The notes under the pieces: generated by a model
What the model was told of the DNA's origin: nothing
What the model saw: the letters and a program-made list of their open reading frames with translations, nothing else
Database searches by the model: none
In this document: piece by piece, positions 5,017 through 5,288 of the stretch
Position numbering within the stretch: the first letter of the stretch is position 1
How the letters are laid out: each line of letters begins with the position of its first letter
Program-made: the position numbers and the translations under genes
Assembly (NCBI GenBank): GCA_016789205.1
Contig: JAEURF010000127.1
Location: 1 to 5,288 of the forward strand
Reading direction: 5' to 3'
Origin: Anaerolineales bacterium
GTDB taxonomy: Bacteria; Chloroflexota; Anaerolineae; Anaerolineales; Villigracilaceae
DNA: 5,288 nucleotides

Positions 5017-5288
5017 CTATTGTGTAGATGCTTTCTGCTGCTCAGCATAAAAATTCACAACAAAAGCATCAAGTGTCTTTTCCAGTTCAGTAAGCTCATC
5101 TCGAGAACTAAACAGCGGAACAATCTGATCAAAGTAATCGCGGAGAAGATCTTGCCAGCGAACCAATTGTTGCTCCATAACTTTCCGTAAAGGGACTTTT
5201 CTTGGAAGATTATATACCCACTGCTTGGGCGGCGTGCCTGAAACAAAGCAAGCCATTGCGTCGATGCTGTACCAAAGATTCGGATCCT
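5017..5288 (-). CDS. Hypothetical protein, 5' part beyond the window
   Basis: The minus-strand frame is open from the right edge of the window to a TAG at 5017-5019, giving at least 89 residues. It reads DPNLWYSIDAM at the edge, so the ATG at 5256 is probably internal and the true start lies outside. Visible features are an aromatic, Pro-rich segment (GTPPKQWVYNLPRKVPLRKV) and an acidic, amphipathic C-terminal half (WQDLLRDYFDQIVPLF, then DELTELEKTLDAFVVNFYAE) that is likely helical. There is no signal peptide or membrane segment in the visible part. I do not recognise the family. It converges on ffh, and the inverted repeat at 4927-5008 follows its stop by about 10 nt. Its amino-acid makeup looks like real soluble protein, but a chance frame cannot be fully excluded. 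Confidence 0.6.
   Translation of the reverse strand, partial: DPNLWYSIDAMACFVSGTPPKQWVYNLPRKVPLRKVMEQQLVRWQDLLRDYFDQIVPLFSSRDELTELEKTLDAFVVNFYAEQQKASTQ

Noticed and set aside
4842..5048. Minus-strand frame of 68 codons overlapping the intergenic inverted repeat
   Set aside because: It overlaps the end of the longer partial gene in another frame, covers the repeat structure, and its product has no protein-like pattern.
1..5288. Genome-wide recoding of UGA (as Trp or Gly)
   Set aside because: ffh, the MFS gene and the membrane protein gene contain no in-frame TGA and use TGG for Trp. A single TGA at a catalytic Cys position points to Sec, not to a different code.

Overview
The window is bacterial chromosomal DNA of moderate GC with ordinary codon use and TGG for Trp. 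It holds three complete protein genes, one gene cut by the right edge, and one gene whose reading frame is interrupted by a single in-frame TGA. The Ffh sequence (especially its M domain), the UMF1-type transporter and the dispersed CATTGCGAG inverted repeats suggest an uncultured Chloroflexota (Anaerolineae-like) bacterium. This placement comes from family resemblance only and is tentative.

Layout. (1) 72-602, plus: a lipoprotein with a thioredoxin domain. The frame is open from ATG to TAA except for TGA at 360-362, which sits exactly where the first cysteine of the CxxC active site belongs (U-S-T-C). A 7-bp perfect hairpin with a G-first GUU loop starts 20 nt downstream of the TGA, at the spacing expected of a bacterial SECIS element. 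The best reading is a membrane-anchored thioredoxin-like selenoprotein. (2) 610-673: an inverted-repeat element between two convergent genes. (3) 675-1754, minus: a seven-helix membrane protein of unknown function. (4) 1769-1817: a strong minus-strand intrinsic terminator that lies directly before the ribosome binding site of gene 3. (5) 1831-3198, minus: a 12-helix MFS transporter of the UMF1/Atg22-like family with a good sigma70-type promoter. (6) 3199-3508: divergent intergenic region with the transporter promoter, the ffh promoter and a second CATTGCGAG repeat inside the ffh leader. (7) 3509-4831, plus: ffh, the signal recognition particle GTPase. (8) 4832-5016: intergenic region with a large imperfect inverted repeat and an attC-like core site. 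(9) 5017-5288, minus: the 3' end of an unrecognised gene.

The genes do not form an obvious pathway. Ffh targets membrane and exported proteins in general, and the other three recognisable products are membrane or lipid-anchored. The notable item is the candidate selenoprotein: an ordinary gene caller would split it into two fragments or call it a pseudogene. No selenocysteine machinery (selA, selB, selC, selD) is visible here, so its presence elsewhere in the genome is the decisive external test.
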